DNA of 64,000 bases from Flavobacterium lipolyticum. Lineage in GTDB: Bacteria; Bacteroidota; Bacteroidia; Flavobacteriales; Flavobacteriaceae. The notes below the pieces were generated by a model that was not told the DNA's origin, ran no database searches, and was given only the letters and a program-made list of their open reading frames with translations. The first letter of the stretch is position 1. Every line of letters starts with the position of its first letter. A program made the position numbers and the translations under genes. Shown piece by piece: positions 16,651-28,020 of this stretch. The stretch is from contig NZ_JAJJMN010000001.1 in assembly GCF_020905335.1 (NCBI RefSeq), forward strand, positions 1 through 64,000. The letters run 5' to 3'.

Positions 16651-16824
16651 ATGCAAAATAAAATCAAACGTTTGTTAATGGTATTTGTAATAGTATTTTC
16701 ATTTACGAGCTGCGAAGTTATCGGAGACATTTTTAAAGCCGGAATGGGCTTTGGTATCTTTATCGTTATTTTTATTATTGCGATAATTATCTTCATTCTC
16801 GCCAAACTGTTTGGCAAAAAATAA
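16651..16824 (+). CDS. 57-residue lipoprotein-like membrane peptide
   Basis: A short gene. The product opens with MQNKIKRLLMVFVIVFSFTS followed by C, a lipoprotein signal with lipobox FTSC at residues 18-21. A single transmembrane segment (GIFIVIFIIAIIIFILAKLF) ends in GKK. Similar peptides occur in many flavobacteria and are often mislabelled phosphatidate cytidylyltransferase. Function unknown. Support comes from its complete signal-plus-TM design, and from a strong terminator directly after its stop shared with the convergent ABC-F gene. Confidence 0.75.
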   Translation: MQNKIKRLLMVFVIVFSFTSCEVIGDIFKAGMGFGIFIVIFIIAIIIFILAKLFGKK

Positions 16825-16832
16825 ATCAAAAA

Positions 16833-16861
16833 AAATCCCGTTCAGCTAGCGAACGGGATTT
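16833..16861. terminator. Bidirectional terminator
   Basis: Perfect 11-bp stem AAATCCCGTTC/GAACGGGATTT with a 7-nt loop, A run to the left and T-rich sequence to the right. It serves the small lipoprotein gene (+) and the ABC-F gene (-). Confidence 0.85.
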
Positions 16862-16882
16862 CTCTTATTATAAATTATAAAA

Positions 16883-18687
<1,805 letters not shown>

Positions 18688-18690
<3 letters not shown>

Positions 18691-19461
18691 TAATTTACTC
18701 TCTTTATCCAAAGCGACTTCTAAACTTTCGAAATTAGGCAGGACTTTAGCAATCATTCCTTCTTTGTTTAAAATAAAATGCGTTGGAAATGAATTTAACT
18801 GCAAGGCTTCATTCATGTATACTTTCATGTCTGGAATTACAGCATAGGACAATGGCTTTCTGGAGAGGAATGTTTTTAATTGCGTGGCAGAATCTTCTGC
18901 AAGGCTTACAAACAGCATGTCTTTTCGATCTTTGTATTCCGCGGCTAATTTGTTGACTTGTGGAAATTCTCTGATACAGGGTGTGCAATGAATGTACCAG
19001 CATTTGATGACTACTATCTTTCCTTTCATCGATTCGTTTGAAACCAGGTTACCTTCTAAATCTTTAAAAGAGAATGGAGGAAAAACAGTTCCTTCCATTT
19101 TATAGTTTTTTAGAGCATCAAAACCTATTTGATTTATTGTTGCTTTTATACTGGTATCTGAATTGGGCTGAATTGTAAACAATTTGTAGCAATAGATCCC
19201 CTGCTCTGACTTTAATCGAATTGGAATGTAATTTTCGTTTGCTAATTGATCCAAAAAAGTTTCTTTGGAAATTTCCGTTGAAAGAGCATCCAACGCTAGA
19301 AAATCTCTTGAAAGCATAATATTTTTACTTTGATAGACAGACCAGTCCTTAAAGTTTTTTTGAATCTGGATAGGATCAACTTCGGGTTCGCTAAATTTTG
19401 TCTGAGCTGTGGCTGTAATAGAAATTATAAATAGGACTAAGAGACCGATAAATTTTTGCAT
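18688..19461 (-). CDS. TlpA/ResA-like thioredoxin-fold protein
   Basis: The 257-residue protein has a signal peptide (IGLLVLFIISITATAQ), an N-terminal ~125-residue region without a recognised domain, and a C-terminal thioredoxin-like domain (~128-250). The redox motif CTPC lies in IHCTPCIREFPQVNKLA, and a cis-Pro region FPTHFILNKEG follows. It probably acts in the periplasm as a thiol-disulfide reductant, as TlpA and ResA do. No cytochrome-maturation genes lie nearby, so its partner is unknown. It appears to be a single gene. Confidence 0.88.
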
Positions 19462-19487
19462 GACTTTTTTAATGAATTTATGAAATT

Positions 19488-19495
19488 CAAAAGTA
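19488..19495 (-). promoter_or_regulatory. -7 element of the TlpA-like gene
   Basis: Minus-strand TACTTTTG fits TAnnTTTG, 27 nt before the ATG. The -33 region is not convincing. Confidence 0.45.
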
Positions 19496-19645
19496 CTTAA
19501 AATTCAATTTTAGGGTCCATAAAGCAGCAAAAAAAATAGCACTTTGTGGGTTCACTTATCCTTAAAAAAACTTCCTTCTTTAAAGAATACTGCATGATTC
19601 ACAAAACGTTCAAAAAAGATTTAGTTTTCGCCTTACATTATCTAC

Positions 19646-20005
19646 TTATTCTTTACTATCAAGTTTATTCCTTAAATAGCTTATCTCCCCTTTTAAAGTA
19701 TTGATTTGTTCCTTATAAAGTTCTCTTTCTTTAGCAAAGTGAGTTTTAAGGTCATTAATCTCTTCTTTGTTTGTCATCAAATTATTCAAATTAGAACTGA
19801 ACAATTTACTCTCATGAAAATTAACGATATAATTCATGTCAAGATTTAAGGCTAAAGAAATTTTCTGCAATTTCTCAAAACTAATCTTTGTTTTACCTGT
19901 CTCCATATCTGAGTAGGCAGCTTGCGAAATTTCTAACAAATCAGCCATATATTGCTGAGAATATCCCTTAATAACCCTAATCTTTCTTACATTCTCCCCA
20001 ATCAT
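19646..20005 (-). CDS. XRE-type helix-turn-helix regulator with C-terminal coiled coil
   Basis: The 119-residue protein has an HTH_3 domain at ~5-60 (IRVIKGYSQQYMADLLEISQ, AYSDMETGKTKIS) followed by a ~45-residue charged heptad region (KTHFAKERELYKEQINTLKG) that should dimerise. I chose ATG 20005 because residues upstream (FFCPKNNNYSLLLFYKFYRI) look non-coding and the HTH starts at once after MIGENVRKIR. The target is unknown. It resembles small Bacteroidetes regulators with an HTH plus coiled coil and no effector domain. Confidence 0.85.
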   Translation of the reverse strand: MIGENVRKIRVIKGYSQQYMADLLEISQAAYSDMETGKTKISFEKLQKISLALNLDMNYIVNFHESKLFSSNLNNLMTNKEEINDLKTHFAKERELYKEQINTLKGEISYLRNKLDSKE

Positions 20006-20120
20006 TCTTTTTTTTGTCAAATATAAGAAATTATTTACAAAACTATCATCGGGTAAAATTTTAAATATCCGATAAAACTTATAAAATAAAAGCAAAGAGT
20101 AATTATTATTTTTTGGACAA

Positions 20121-20151
20121 AAAAAAACCCGACAATACAATTGTCGGGTTT
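20121..20151 (-). terminator. Terminator of the chitinase gene
   Basis: 11-bp stem AAACCCGACAA/TTGTCGGGTTT (20125-20151) followed on the minus strand by a T run. It lies ~160 nt past the chiA stop and just upstream of the XRE gene. The rest of the 303-bp gap is AT-rich and featureless. Confidence 0.8.
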
Positions 20152-20308
20152 ATAATGCGCTTCCTTCAGGTGAAAACCAAATAACAAATCACCTCAATTT
20201 GCAGCATTTATTCGAAATAAAAATTAGATTAAAAAATAAATAACCAAACTCAATTTTAACCATTCCAACTTTTTATTTCTGTATTTTTCATTCTTCCATA
20301 CTGTCCTT

Positions 20309-23300
20309 TTAGTTCAAAAAGTTCATTACTTTGAATGATTTTTTATTTCCTGCTTTGTCCGTCACCACAACTAAAAATAATTGCTTAGTGGTAAAGCTGT
20401 AGTTATGAAGCACCACTTCTTTGTTTTGATGAACATTTCTATGACTCACCAATGGTTGTCCAATGGTATTGAAAACTTCTACCTGAGCAATATCTCCAGA
20501 GTCAGTTGTCACTAATAAAGCATCATTTTTAAAGTAAGCGATAGTCGTGTTTTTCGTTTCGATCCCTTCAGGTAATGCCCTTGCAGCTGTCTGTCCTGCA
20601 AAATAAGCGGCATACGCTTTAGACAATTCAGCTGAATTCCCACAAGAAGAAAAATCCCAGTTTACAGACCAAGTCATTAAACCTCTCAAAGCAGGATATG
20701 GTCCGCCTGGCTGCATGGTATAGGTTCTTCCTGAGAAAGTAGTCCCGGTTCTTAAATAATGCATTGCATTAATTCCTTCTGTCGGCGTTAAAAAACCACT
20801 TCCTGCTGCACTTGGACAAGCTGGTAATGCAATAAGGATTTTTGAAGGCGGTAAACCATCAAAACGCATTCCTGTTGTACCAATGTTGTACCCTTTTATC
20901 AGCATATCCGTTAGGGCAGTTACCATGTTTGATTTCTTAGCTGAACCATAATATTGACCGTCTAATGCGTTTTCTCCTCCTGTATTATACAATTGTACGG
21001 CTAACAAATCCAATTCATTACGTAAGTTTTGAATGATTGGAAGGAACGAACCAAAGGTATCATTATAGGTTGAATATCCTCCTTGTACGTATTGTGTTTC
21101 CGGAGCTGCAGTTAATAAAAATCCAGGACCATAGAACGCTTTTAATTCTTTGAAAGCATCTACTACATTTTTTAATCTTGGATAAGCAGAAATACCCGCA
21201 TAAGAAATATCTCTTAAACCTCCTGCACTAAAATTCATCGATCCACCTTCAAAATCGATATCAACTCCATCAAATTGATACTCGTCAATAATTGCCTTCA
21301 GACCATTAACAAAAATATTCTTTTGAGTTACGTTCTCTAAAACAACATGACCATTTTGACCTCCAATAGAAACAATAACAGGAACTCCGCTATCTCTTAA
21401 GGATTTGATATCATTTTTCAACAATTGTTTATTGAAAACTCCATTGGTCAAATATCTGGCATCATTTGTAGTTAATACCGGAGTATAACCATCACGGTTA
21501 ACGGTTTCTACGAATGCATAATCCACTACGTTAAACTTACTTCCTACCATTTGAGAAAAATATAAAAATGGAGCACCAGCATTTTCCCAGGAATGTGCGT
21601 ATCCTAAAATAATTTTGCCTGGTGGAAGCGGAACGAATCTAGTACCTACCGAAGTAATTTTAATGGTATTGTTTAATGTAGTTAGCCCGGATTTATTATC
21701 GGTTGCTTTGATTACAATCGGATAATCCTGATAAGCAGTTGGTGTAAAATTATACGTATAGGTATTATTTGTACCTGCTGTCATGTTAAATGTACCTCCG
21801 TTTATTGTAATCGTTACACCTGAAACCGATCCGTCACTATCCACAGCTGTCACTGAAATTGGCACAACTTGGAAAGAAGGCTGAAATATAGTAGTATTAG
21901 ATGGTGAATTCCAAGTAATTACTGGCAATGTATTTGGACAGTTTGCACCTGAACAGTTTAATACAAAATTATATGTTTTTGAATCTGTGGTACCGTTTGA
22001 GGCAGTAGCCGTAACTGTTAATGTATGACTAAGCGAAAACTGATTGGCTACTGGTGTCCAAGTTGAGGTATAAGTTCCTGAAGAATTGGTAGCACTCAGG
22101 CTTTGTCCGTTTAAACTAAAGGAAACAGACGAGATTGTAGTAGCATCTGCAGCACTTAATCCAACACTAGCCACAAAATTAATCGCTGACCCTAAATTTA
22201 TTGCAATCGTCGGAGTCGTTGGCGCTGTAATGGCAACTACTGGTTTAGTTACAACCGTTGCCTGCGTATTGAAGTTATAAACCGTTGGCGTTGTTGGCAT
22301 TGCAAAATTCACCAGATTGTTTGGGTAATAATTCGTTCCGTTATTCTCCCATCCATTCAATTTTAAACTTAAAACTTGTGCATAACCTGCTGTAACTGTA
22401 TTGTCATAGGTAAAATTCCCCTGAGCATCTGTTGTTGCGATAACACTTTTCCATCCGTGTGTATTATCAGTCCAAGGCACAACTAATTCTACTTTCGCTC
22501 CTGCAACCGGAACTGAACCATTTTTAACGGTTCCGCTAATTAGATTTGTACTGGCCAAATTTTGTGTAAAATCAAGAGTTTTGTTACCAGACTGTGTTGT
22601 CGAAACCGCCGAAACCGGAGCAAATGTCAGGTTTGTTTTAGCAACAGATACCTTATAATCTGATCCTGAAGTTAAACCTGCAAAAGAATAAGCTCCATTT
22701 CTATCTGTTGTAGCAGTTAAAACTGTCGTACCTGAAACTGCCGAAACTACAGCTCCTGATACCGGAGTAGTTCCGTTTAGAACTTTTCCGCTCATTGCAT
22801 AAGAGGACGTTCTTGCGGTAGCGGCGGTATTGAAATTATAAACCGTTGGGGTTGACGGAACAGCAAAACTGGTCAGATTATTTGGAAAATAATTAACGTC
22901 ATTATTTTGCCACGCATTCAATTTCAAACTCGAAATAATAGCATATCCGTCGACAACTGAATTGGCAAAGCTATAATTTCCTTGTGCATCTGTAGTTGCT
23001 AGAACGCTTTTCCATCCGTGTGTATTGTCGGTCCAAGGTAAAACGATTTCTACTTTAGCTCCTGCAACCGGAACTGTACCGTTTTTAACCGTACCGCTAA
23101 TTTTATTAGTTCCAACGTTATACTCGGTTAAATTTAAAGTTTTGTCGGCTAATAAATTGGTATAAACTGTTGAAGCTGGCGTATAAGTTTTTCCTGTAGC
23201 CGCAGCTGTTATGGTATAATTTCCTCCTGATGGTAAGGTAAGGGTATAAAAACCACTTGCATTAGAAGTTCCTGTAATAGGTGCTCCTGTGGATGCTGCT

Positions 23301-25297
23301 GTAACATTAACTCCCACAGCAGGGGCAGTTCCGTTTAAGATCGTACCACTAACAATATAATATACAATTGGATCACCCTGAGCAAAATTTAACGTTTTAT
23401 TGCTATCAATTGCATTATACACTGTCGAAGCTGGTGTATAAGGAAAGCCAGTTTTGGCAGCTGTAACTGTAAAATTAAGTCCGGCTGTTAAACCTGTAAT
23501 ACTGTAGGTTCCATTAGTACCGGAAACAGCAGTTAAAACAGTCGTACCGGAAGTTGCTGTAACGGTAACTCCTGAAACCGGTGTTGTACTTGTGCCGACT
23601 ACAATAGTTCCGCTTACTGTGTACAAAGGCTGTGTTCCCTGAATCACAACACCTGTCTGATCAGCAGCAACATTTGTTAAGCTAACCGGTGTAAAATTAT
23701 AGGCCGCCTTTATCGCTGTAAGGGTATAGTTTTGATTCTTTGGCAAATTATAAAATGCAAAATTACCTGTTGGAGACACTACACTTTCTATAACTGCATT
23801 ACTTGCATTTCTAATCTCTATAGTAACGTTAGTAACCAAAGCTGTTCCATTTTTTACAGAACCTCCAATGCTAACCGTTCCGGGAACAATACTTTTAAAC
23901 GAAGTATCTACCTGAGTTAAAAGTGAATTAGGGATAGAGCCTCTGGTATCCTGAGATAATTCCCAAATCATACCACCGGCCAGATTTTTAGATTTGATGT
24001 ACTGTACTTTTAAATCCATTGATTGTTTATCTTCATAACTGATAAACTGTTTCAAACTACTGTTGTACAAATAAGGAACTTTAGTAGTATTATCAAAATA
24101 CCTTACCCAACCTGCGGCAGCTGCCGTTGGCGTAACTAACATGGTATTTGGATCTAAAAAAGCATGTGAATTGGTAACCGGATTTCCAACCAGGCCACAA
24201 ATTTCGATGCTGCCGGATTTCTCACAAGCTGCCGGCCCGTCCCAGGTTCCTGTTGGGTTTTGCGGATTTGTACAACCTGCAACATTATATCTTGGTGCAG
24301 CAACAAATAACCCAGGAAAGTTTGGATTGGTTCCGTTATTGGCAACGTTGTCAAATTTTTTACCGTAAAAAGGCAATCCCATGATTAATTTATTGGCAGG
24401 AAAACCAACTACATTCAAATAGATGTTCGTTAACTCATCAAGTGATTCTGACTGAGTTGCACCATATAATGGATCATTCGGGTTTCCGCTTCCATAAAGA
24501 GGAGCATTATAACATGTTTTATCATACCAGTTTCCACCAAAATCATATCCAAAGTAAGTAATGTAATCACAGTACGTTGAAATATCTTCGGTCATTCCAT
24601 ACGTTGCCCTGTTGTTTGGTCCTAAATATTGTTTAGGCACATTTCGAACATTGTTTCCGGCTGCAATAGTAACCAGTTTATTAGGCATTGCCTGACGCAT
24701 GGCTTTTAGTAAAAGTACAAGGTTTTTGTTGTCATCCGGGTGGTACTTTTGCGGAGGAACCGGGATTCCGTTCACGATTTCAGTACCGTCTGTTCCTCCC
24801 ATAAGAGGATACTCCCAGTCAATATCAAATCCATCAATAAACGGATAAGTGACGATGAAGTTTGCCATATCTGCAGCTAAAGCAGCTCTTGCCACCGGAC
24901 TTGCGGCGATTGGAGAAAGATCCTGACCTTTAGTCCATCCTCCAACAGAGATTAAAATTTTTAAATGCGGATACTTTTCTTTTAACTTTTTCAAGTCATA
25001 AAAATTCCCTTTTACAGGAGCATCCCATGGAATTCCGCCTTCCGTATGCTCATAATCAGCATAGGTATCCAAACATTTTAATTTTGTATTCTCCGGACGG
25101 GCAGGGTCAAAAGTTGTCCCGTAAAAAGAATAATTCAAATGGGTTATCTTGCTCCCGTCTATCTTGGGAACGTTGAAATCCCGGGCATAAATAGCCCATT
25201 GCGCATAATACCCTACTACTTTTTTGCCGTGGGCTGGTTGGGCCGACGCAAGTAAGGGAAACAGTAACATAAAGAGTAATCTGTAATAATGTTTCAT
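20309..25297 (-). CDS. chiA: Multidomain chitinase with two GH18 domains, T9SS type C sorting region
   Basis: The 1662-residue extracellular chitinase starts at ATG 25297 (MKHYYRLLFMLLFPLLASAQ signal peptide); the ATG 39 nt upstream only adds non-signal residues. Domains: GH18-1 at ~25-465 with the catalytic motif DGFDIDWEY; six or more carboxypeptidase-regulatory-like/CnaB-type modules at ~485-1020; an Ig/cadherin-like stretch ~1040-1215; GH18-2 at ~1220-1575 with DGVDIDFEGG; and a ~75-residue C-terminal region (IAQVEVFNTIGQPL, FLVVVTDKAGN) like the type C tail of F. johnsoniae ChiA. Exo- and endo-acting halves on one chain are known for that homologue; here the division of labour is inferred. 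It is the last gene of the locus and carries its own terminator. Confidence 0.95.
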   Translation of the reverse strand: MKHYYRLLFMLLFPLLASAQPAHGKKVVGYYAQWAIYARDFNVPKIDGSKITHLNYSFYGTTFDPARPENTKLKCLDTYADYEHTEGGIPWDAPVKGNFYDLKKLKEKYPHLKILISVGGWTKGQDLSPIAASPVARAALAADMANFIVTYPFIDGFDIDWEYPLMGGTDGTEIVNGIPVPPQKYHPDDNKNLVLLLKAMRQAMPNKLVTIAAGNNVRNVPKQYLGPNNRATYGMTEDISTYCDYITYFGYDFGGNWYDKTCYNAPLYGSGNPNDPLYGATQSESLDELTNIYLNVVGFPANKLIMGLPFYGKKFDNVANNGTNPNFPGLFVAAPRYNVAGCTNPQNPTGTWDGPAACEKSGSIEICGLVGNPVTNSHAFLDPNTMLVTPTAAAAGWVRYFDNTTKVPYLYNSSLKQFISYEDKQSMDLKVQYIKSKNLAGGMIWELSQDTRGSIPNSLLTQVDTSFKSIVPGTVSIGGSVKNGTALVTNVTIEIRNASNAVIESVVSPTGNFAFYNLPKNQNYTLTAIKAAYNFTPVSLTNVAADQTGVVIQGTQPLYTVSGTIVVGTSTTPVSGVTVTATSGTTVLTAVSGTNGTYSITGLTAGLNFTVTAAKTGFPYTPASTVYNAIDSNKTLNFAQGDPIVYYIVSGTILNGTAPAVGVNVTAASTGAPITGTSNASGFYTLTLPSGGNYTITAAATGKTYTPASTVYTNLLADKTLNLTEYNVGTNKISGTVKNGTVPVAGAKVEIVLPWTDNTHGWKSVLATTDAQGNYSFANSVVDGYAIISSLKLNAWQNNDVNYFPNNLTSFAVPSTPTVYNFNTAATARTSSYAMSGKVLNGTTPVSGAVVSAVSGTTVLTATTDRNGAYSFAGLTSGSDYKVSVAKTNLTFAPVSAVSTTQSGNKTLDFTQNLASTNLISGTVKNGSVPVAGAKVELVVPWTDNTHGWKSVIATTDAQGNFTYDNTVTAGYAQVLSLKLNGWENNGTNYYPNNLVNFAMPTTPTVYNFNTQATVVTKPVVAITAPTTPTIAINLGSAINFVASVGLSAADATTISSVSFSLNGQSLSATNSSGTYTSTWTPVANQFSLSHTLTVTATASNGTTDSKTYNFVLNCSGANCPNTLPVITWNSPSNTTIFQPSFQVVPISVTAVDSDGSVSGVTITINGGTFNMTAGTNNTYTYNFTPTAYQDYPIVIKATDNKSGLTTLNNTIKITSVGTRFVPLPPGKIILGYAHSWENAGAPFLYFSQMVGSKFNVVDYAFVETVNRDGYTPVLTTNDARYLTNGVFNKQLLKNDIKSLRDSGVPVIVSIGGQNGHVVLENVTQKNIFVNGLKAIIDEYQFDGVDIDFEGGSMNFSAGGLRDISYAGISAYPRLKNVVDAFKELKAFYGPGFLLTAAPETQYVQGGYSTYNDTFGSFLPIIQNLRNELDLLAVQLYNTGGENALDGQYYGSAKKSNMVTALTDMLIKGYNIGTTGMRFDGLPPSKILIALPACPSAAGSGFLTPTEGINAMHYLRTGTTFSGRTYTMQPGGPYPALRGLMTWSVNWDFSSCGNSAELSKAYAAYFAGQTAARALPEGIETKNTTIAYFKNDALLVTTDSGDIAQVEVFNTIGQPLVSHRNVHQNKEVVLHNYSFTTKQLFLVVVTDKAGNKKSFKVMNFLN
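22266..23106. repeat. 561-bp-period internal duplication in chiA
   Basis: Two ~280-bp units (22266-22545 and 22827-23106) encode nearly the same ~95 residues (VPVAGAKVE..PWTDNTHGWK..TTDAQGN, TPTVYNFNT) with a 187-codon period. The module between them is a CnaB-like domain. This is linker duplication within the protein. Confidence 0.85.
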
Positions 25298-25794
25298 AGT
25301 TAATAAATATTGGTTAATAGATAATAAATATTCCAATTACAATACCTTACCTGCCAAAATGCGGCAAATAAATACGGCAATCGGGGTTCAATACACCGCG
25401 AATAGATAACATCACGACACACTGGATTTTTAATTCATTACTTCTAAAAATAAATATTACTATTACTGATTCTAGCCATAATCATTAGTGAATAGTAGTG
25501 ACTGATATTTATTTAATTTTAAAAAAAATTAGTTTAAACACAGAAGATAAATTTGGGATTCATCAATCTAAATACTTTACTTTTTGTCATGTTTGTGGTA
25601 TGCGACTTACTATTTGGTTTTTAAATGTTAATACTTTTTTTGGTTATAATTTTATGCTTATTAATTGTTCCGAAGTTAAAGATGTAGTAAAGTCTACCAC
25701 AATTATCTCTGCCAGAAACCTATATGGCAGAGATAACGAATTACTAAATAATCATGGTAAAAAAAACATACTAAATACTAACTCAAACAAATCT
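25298..25794. other. chiA-GH20 intergenic region
   Basis: 497 bp without a convincing gene. It must hold the chiA promoter and the 3' end of the GH20 transcript. A plus-strand ORF (25498-25803) has no coding character and overlaps the GH20 stop. The only structure is the hairpin at 25705-25734. The susC-type operator is not found here; a lone TGTCGT at ~25412 (minus) is too weak to call. Confidence 0.5.
25705..25734 (-). terminator. Perfect 10-bp hairpin after GH20, possible terminator
   Basis: ATCTCTGCCA (25705-25714) pairs with TGGCAGAGAT (25725-25734) across a 10-nt loop, 60 nt past the GH20 stop. No T run follows on the minus strand, so it may be a transcript-end stabiliser rather than an intrinsic terminator. 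Confidence 0.5.
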
Positions 25795-27861
25795 TTAAAT
25801 TAATTTTTTAAGACTTTCATATACTGACAACTCAACATCAGCGTGGTCTTTACTGTTACATAGCTCGATTAAATTTTTCAGATCATCCACTTTTAAAGTT
25901 GATTTGTTATCTAAAACAAGTAATAGTTCTTGTGATGCATCATTCAATTTTTTAGACAGAGGTAAAAAGTGTTGTATCAAAGGTGCATTTGCACTCAATT
26001 CTACCAATCCTTTGTTTACAGCAATCCACTTGTTTAAAAATGCTGTTACTTTTGCTTTATTCTCCGGTGTCTTATTTGCTAAATATTGTGCTACTGCATC
26101 GTCAAAAGCCAGAGAATCTTTAGCATCCGGTGTACAGGCATCAGCAAAAAGAGTTAGCGGAGAGTACATTTGATACTCAGTTCCTCCTTTATTTCGTTTG
26201 TAACCTTTTAAAGGCTCGCAAACATTTGTAAATTCTTCTACGAAATCAATATTCTGATTGTTCGAGATATTTCTTAAGATCACATCCTTATTGCGAATGT
26301 GCGTAATTCCTAACTCTTCCAATCTGAAAGAAACTACATCAAGACGTCTGCGCATGCTGGCTAAATCTGTAATATCTTCGGCTGACCAAAGGCGTTCTGC
26401 AATTGCAACTGTTCTCGGCCAAAGTCTCGAATCGATTGTTAGTGGCGACACAAGTTCTGTCCACATTGTCGCTTCTCCTCCCAATACTCTCGCTTTTTCT
26501 TCAGCGGTTAAATCAGCGCCTTTGGGCATAGGGTCATTTAGATAATGACTTGCTATCGGATATAATAAATCAATATAATATCCGTTAGACATTACGGTTT
26601 TATATCCTTTTTTTACTGATTCAATCAAGGACTGTCCTGCTACTACTCCTTCATTAGGGCCTCTCCAGGCATGAATAATGGCGTCTTTTGACATGTTCTT
26701 GGTCAGAATTTCCTCCCATCCCATTAACTGTTTTCCATGTTTTTTAAGCATCGGAATCAACTGCATGGTAAAATAAGTCTGTAACTCATGATTGGTTGTT
26801 AACTTATTTTTCTTTTTAAATTCCTGAATTTTAGGGTTTGAATCCCAGTCCTTTCCTTCGTTTTCATCTCCTCCGATATGAAAATAAGCCCCCGGAAATA
26901 ACGGACAAACCTCATCAAATAATTCACTTAATAATTGATATGTTTTAGGATTTGAAGGATCTAATGTTGGTGAAAAAATACCCGCATTTCTTTCAATTCC
27001 ATAGGTCGCAATTGCGGTTCCCTGAATATTTTTTTCAGAAGTTCCTCCTGTCAGTGTGATTACTTTACTTCCAATCTCAGGATAAGCTGTAAGTATTGCA
27101 GATGCGTGACCAGGAACATCTATTTCCGGAACGATTAAAATACCGCGCTCATCAGCATATTTTACGATATTTTTAATTTCCTCTTGTGTGTAATACATTC
27201 CATCCGAAGCTTTTTCAATAAGTTTTGGATGTTTTTTCATTTCAATTCTCCACCCCTGGTCGTCTACCAAATGCCAGTGAAGGACATTCATTTTTGTAGC
27301 TGCTAATGCATCAATATTTCTTTTGATTACATCTACTGGCTGAAAATGTCTGGCAGCATCAACCATCAAACCTCTCCAGGTAAATCTTGGAAAATCTGAA
27401 ATTTTGGATGCAGGAAAATAAAATGAGGTGTTATTATTCTGCAACATTTGCAATAAGGTTTCAAGACCGTGCAGGGCACCTAAATCGCTTGTTGCATTGA
27501 TTGTAATTTTGTTTGTTTTGATATCCAAATGATAGCTTTCATCTTCATACAAACCAATTTTTCCACTCTTAGTACAATTGATTTGAAGTTCAGCTGTTGG
27601 GACTTCATTTAATTTGGTAATAAATCCCTGTTCGAAAAAAATACCGGTTCTACCATCTAGTCGGCGCAAAAAGCGAGTTACTCCGCCAAAAATTCGGGGA
27701 TTTGGATTTCCGGTAATATTTACTTTAAAATTTTTATTTAACGCAAAATTACCATCATTTAACACAACGCTTTGGGGCCAGGGCATAAGATTTAACTGCT
27801 CTTTTTTAATCTGAGCACTAGCAGTTACACCCGCTAATAGTAGGACTAATAAATATTTCAT
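25795..27861 (-). CDS. GH20 beta-N-acetylhexosaminidase
   Basis: The 688-residue enzyme removes terminal GlcNAc from chitooligosaccharides. ATG 27861 (MKYLLVLLLAGVTASAQ) gives a clean signal peptide; the longer frame adds 13 residues with no signal character. Residues ~25-145 form the GH20b-like N-terminal domain. The TIM barrel (~155-500) contains MNVLHWHLVDDQGWRIE, EIDVPGHASA and the catalytic Asp-Glu pair in HIGGDENEG (D332, E333). The C-terminal ~150 residues are helical. In the chitin locus it should complete digestion in the periplasm. It follows nagB1 by ~160 nt with a terminator-like hairpin between them, so it may have its own promoter. Confidence 0.95.
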   Translation of the reverse strand: MKYLLVLLLAGVTASAQIKKEQLNLMPWPQSVVLNDGNFALNKNFKVNITGNPNPRIFGGVTRFLRRLDGRTGIFFEQGFITKLNEVPTAELQINCTKSGKIGLYEDESYHLDIKTNKITINATSDLGALHGLETLLQMLQNNNTSFYFPASKISDFPRFTWRGLMVDAARHFQPVDVIKRNIDALAATKMNVLHWHLVDDQGWRIEMKKHPKLIEKASDGMYYTQEEIKNIVKYADERGILIVPEIDVPGHASAILTAYPEIGSKVITLTGGTSEKNIQGTAIATYGIERNAGIFSPTLDPSNPKTYQLLSELFDEVCPLFPGAYFHIGGDENEGKDWDSNPKIQEFKKKNKLTTNHELQTYFTMQLIPMLKKHGKQLMGWEEILTKNMSKDAIIHAWRGPNEGVVAGQSLIESVKKGYKTVMSNGYYIDLLYPIASHYLNDPMPKGADLTAEEKARVLGGEATMWTELVSPLTIDSRLWPRTVAIAERLWSAEDITDLASMRRRLDVVSFRLEELGITHIRNKDVILRNISNNQNIDFVEEFTNVCEPLKGYKRNKGGTEYQMYSPLTLFADACTPDAKDSLAFDDAVAQYLANKTPENKAKVTAFLNKWIAVNKGLVELSANAPLIQHFLPLSKKLNDASQELLLVLDNKSTLKVDDLKNLIELCNSKDHADVELSVYESLKKLI

Positions 27862-27920
27862 TTTTTTTGTTTTTGGAAAGATGTTGCTTTTACACAACAT
27901 TAATAATAAATAATAAAAGC

Positions 27921-27980
27921 AAAACTCAGAATGATTTCGATTGAACCCTCACTACTCCTAATGAAATCAATCTGAATTTT
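27921..27980 (-). terminator. Terminator-like hairpin after nagB copy 1
   Basis: Minus-strand AAAATTCAGATTGATTTC pairs imperfectly with GAAATCATTCTGAGTTTT, followed by a T-rich stretch. It is shared, with changes, by copy 2 at 35084-35143. The short inverted repeat GATCC/GGATC lies closer to the stop. Confidence 0.6.
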
Positions 27981-28020
27981 GCATTGCGATCCACTCTCAC
28001 CCGGATCTTATAATGTAATT

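Noticed and set aside
20006..20140. 45-residue N-terminal extension of the XRE regulator
   Set aside because: The sequence is Phe/Tyr/Asn-rich read-through that contains the chitinase terminator region; the HTH begins directly after ATG 20005.
25400..25420. Chitin operator upstream of chiA
   Set aside because: Only TGTCGT is shared, with no second repeat at 21 bp and a different distance to the ATG.
25498..25803. 101-residue ORF between chiA and GH20
   Set aside because: Composition is that of AT-rich non-coding DNA, it has no domain, signal or coding bias, overlaps the GH20 stop on the other strand, and contains the hairpin at 25705.
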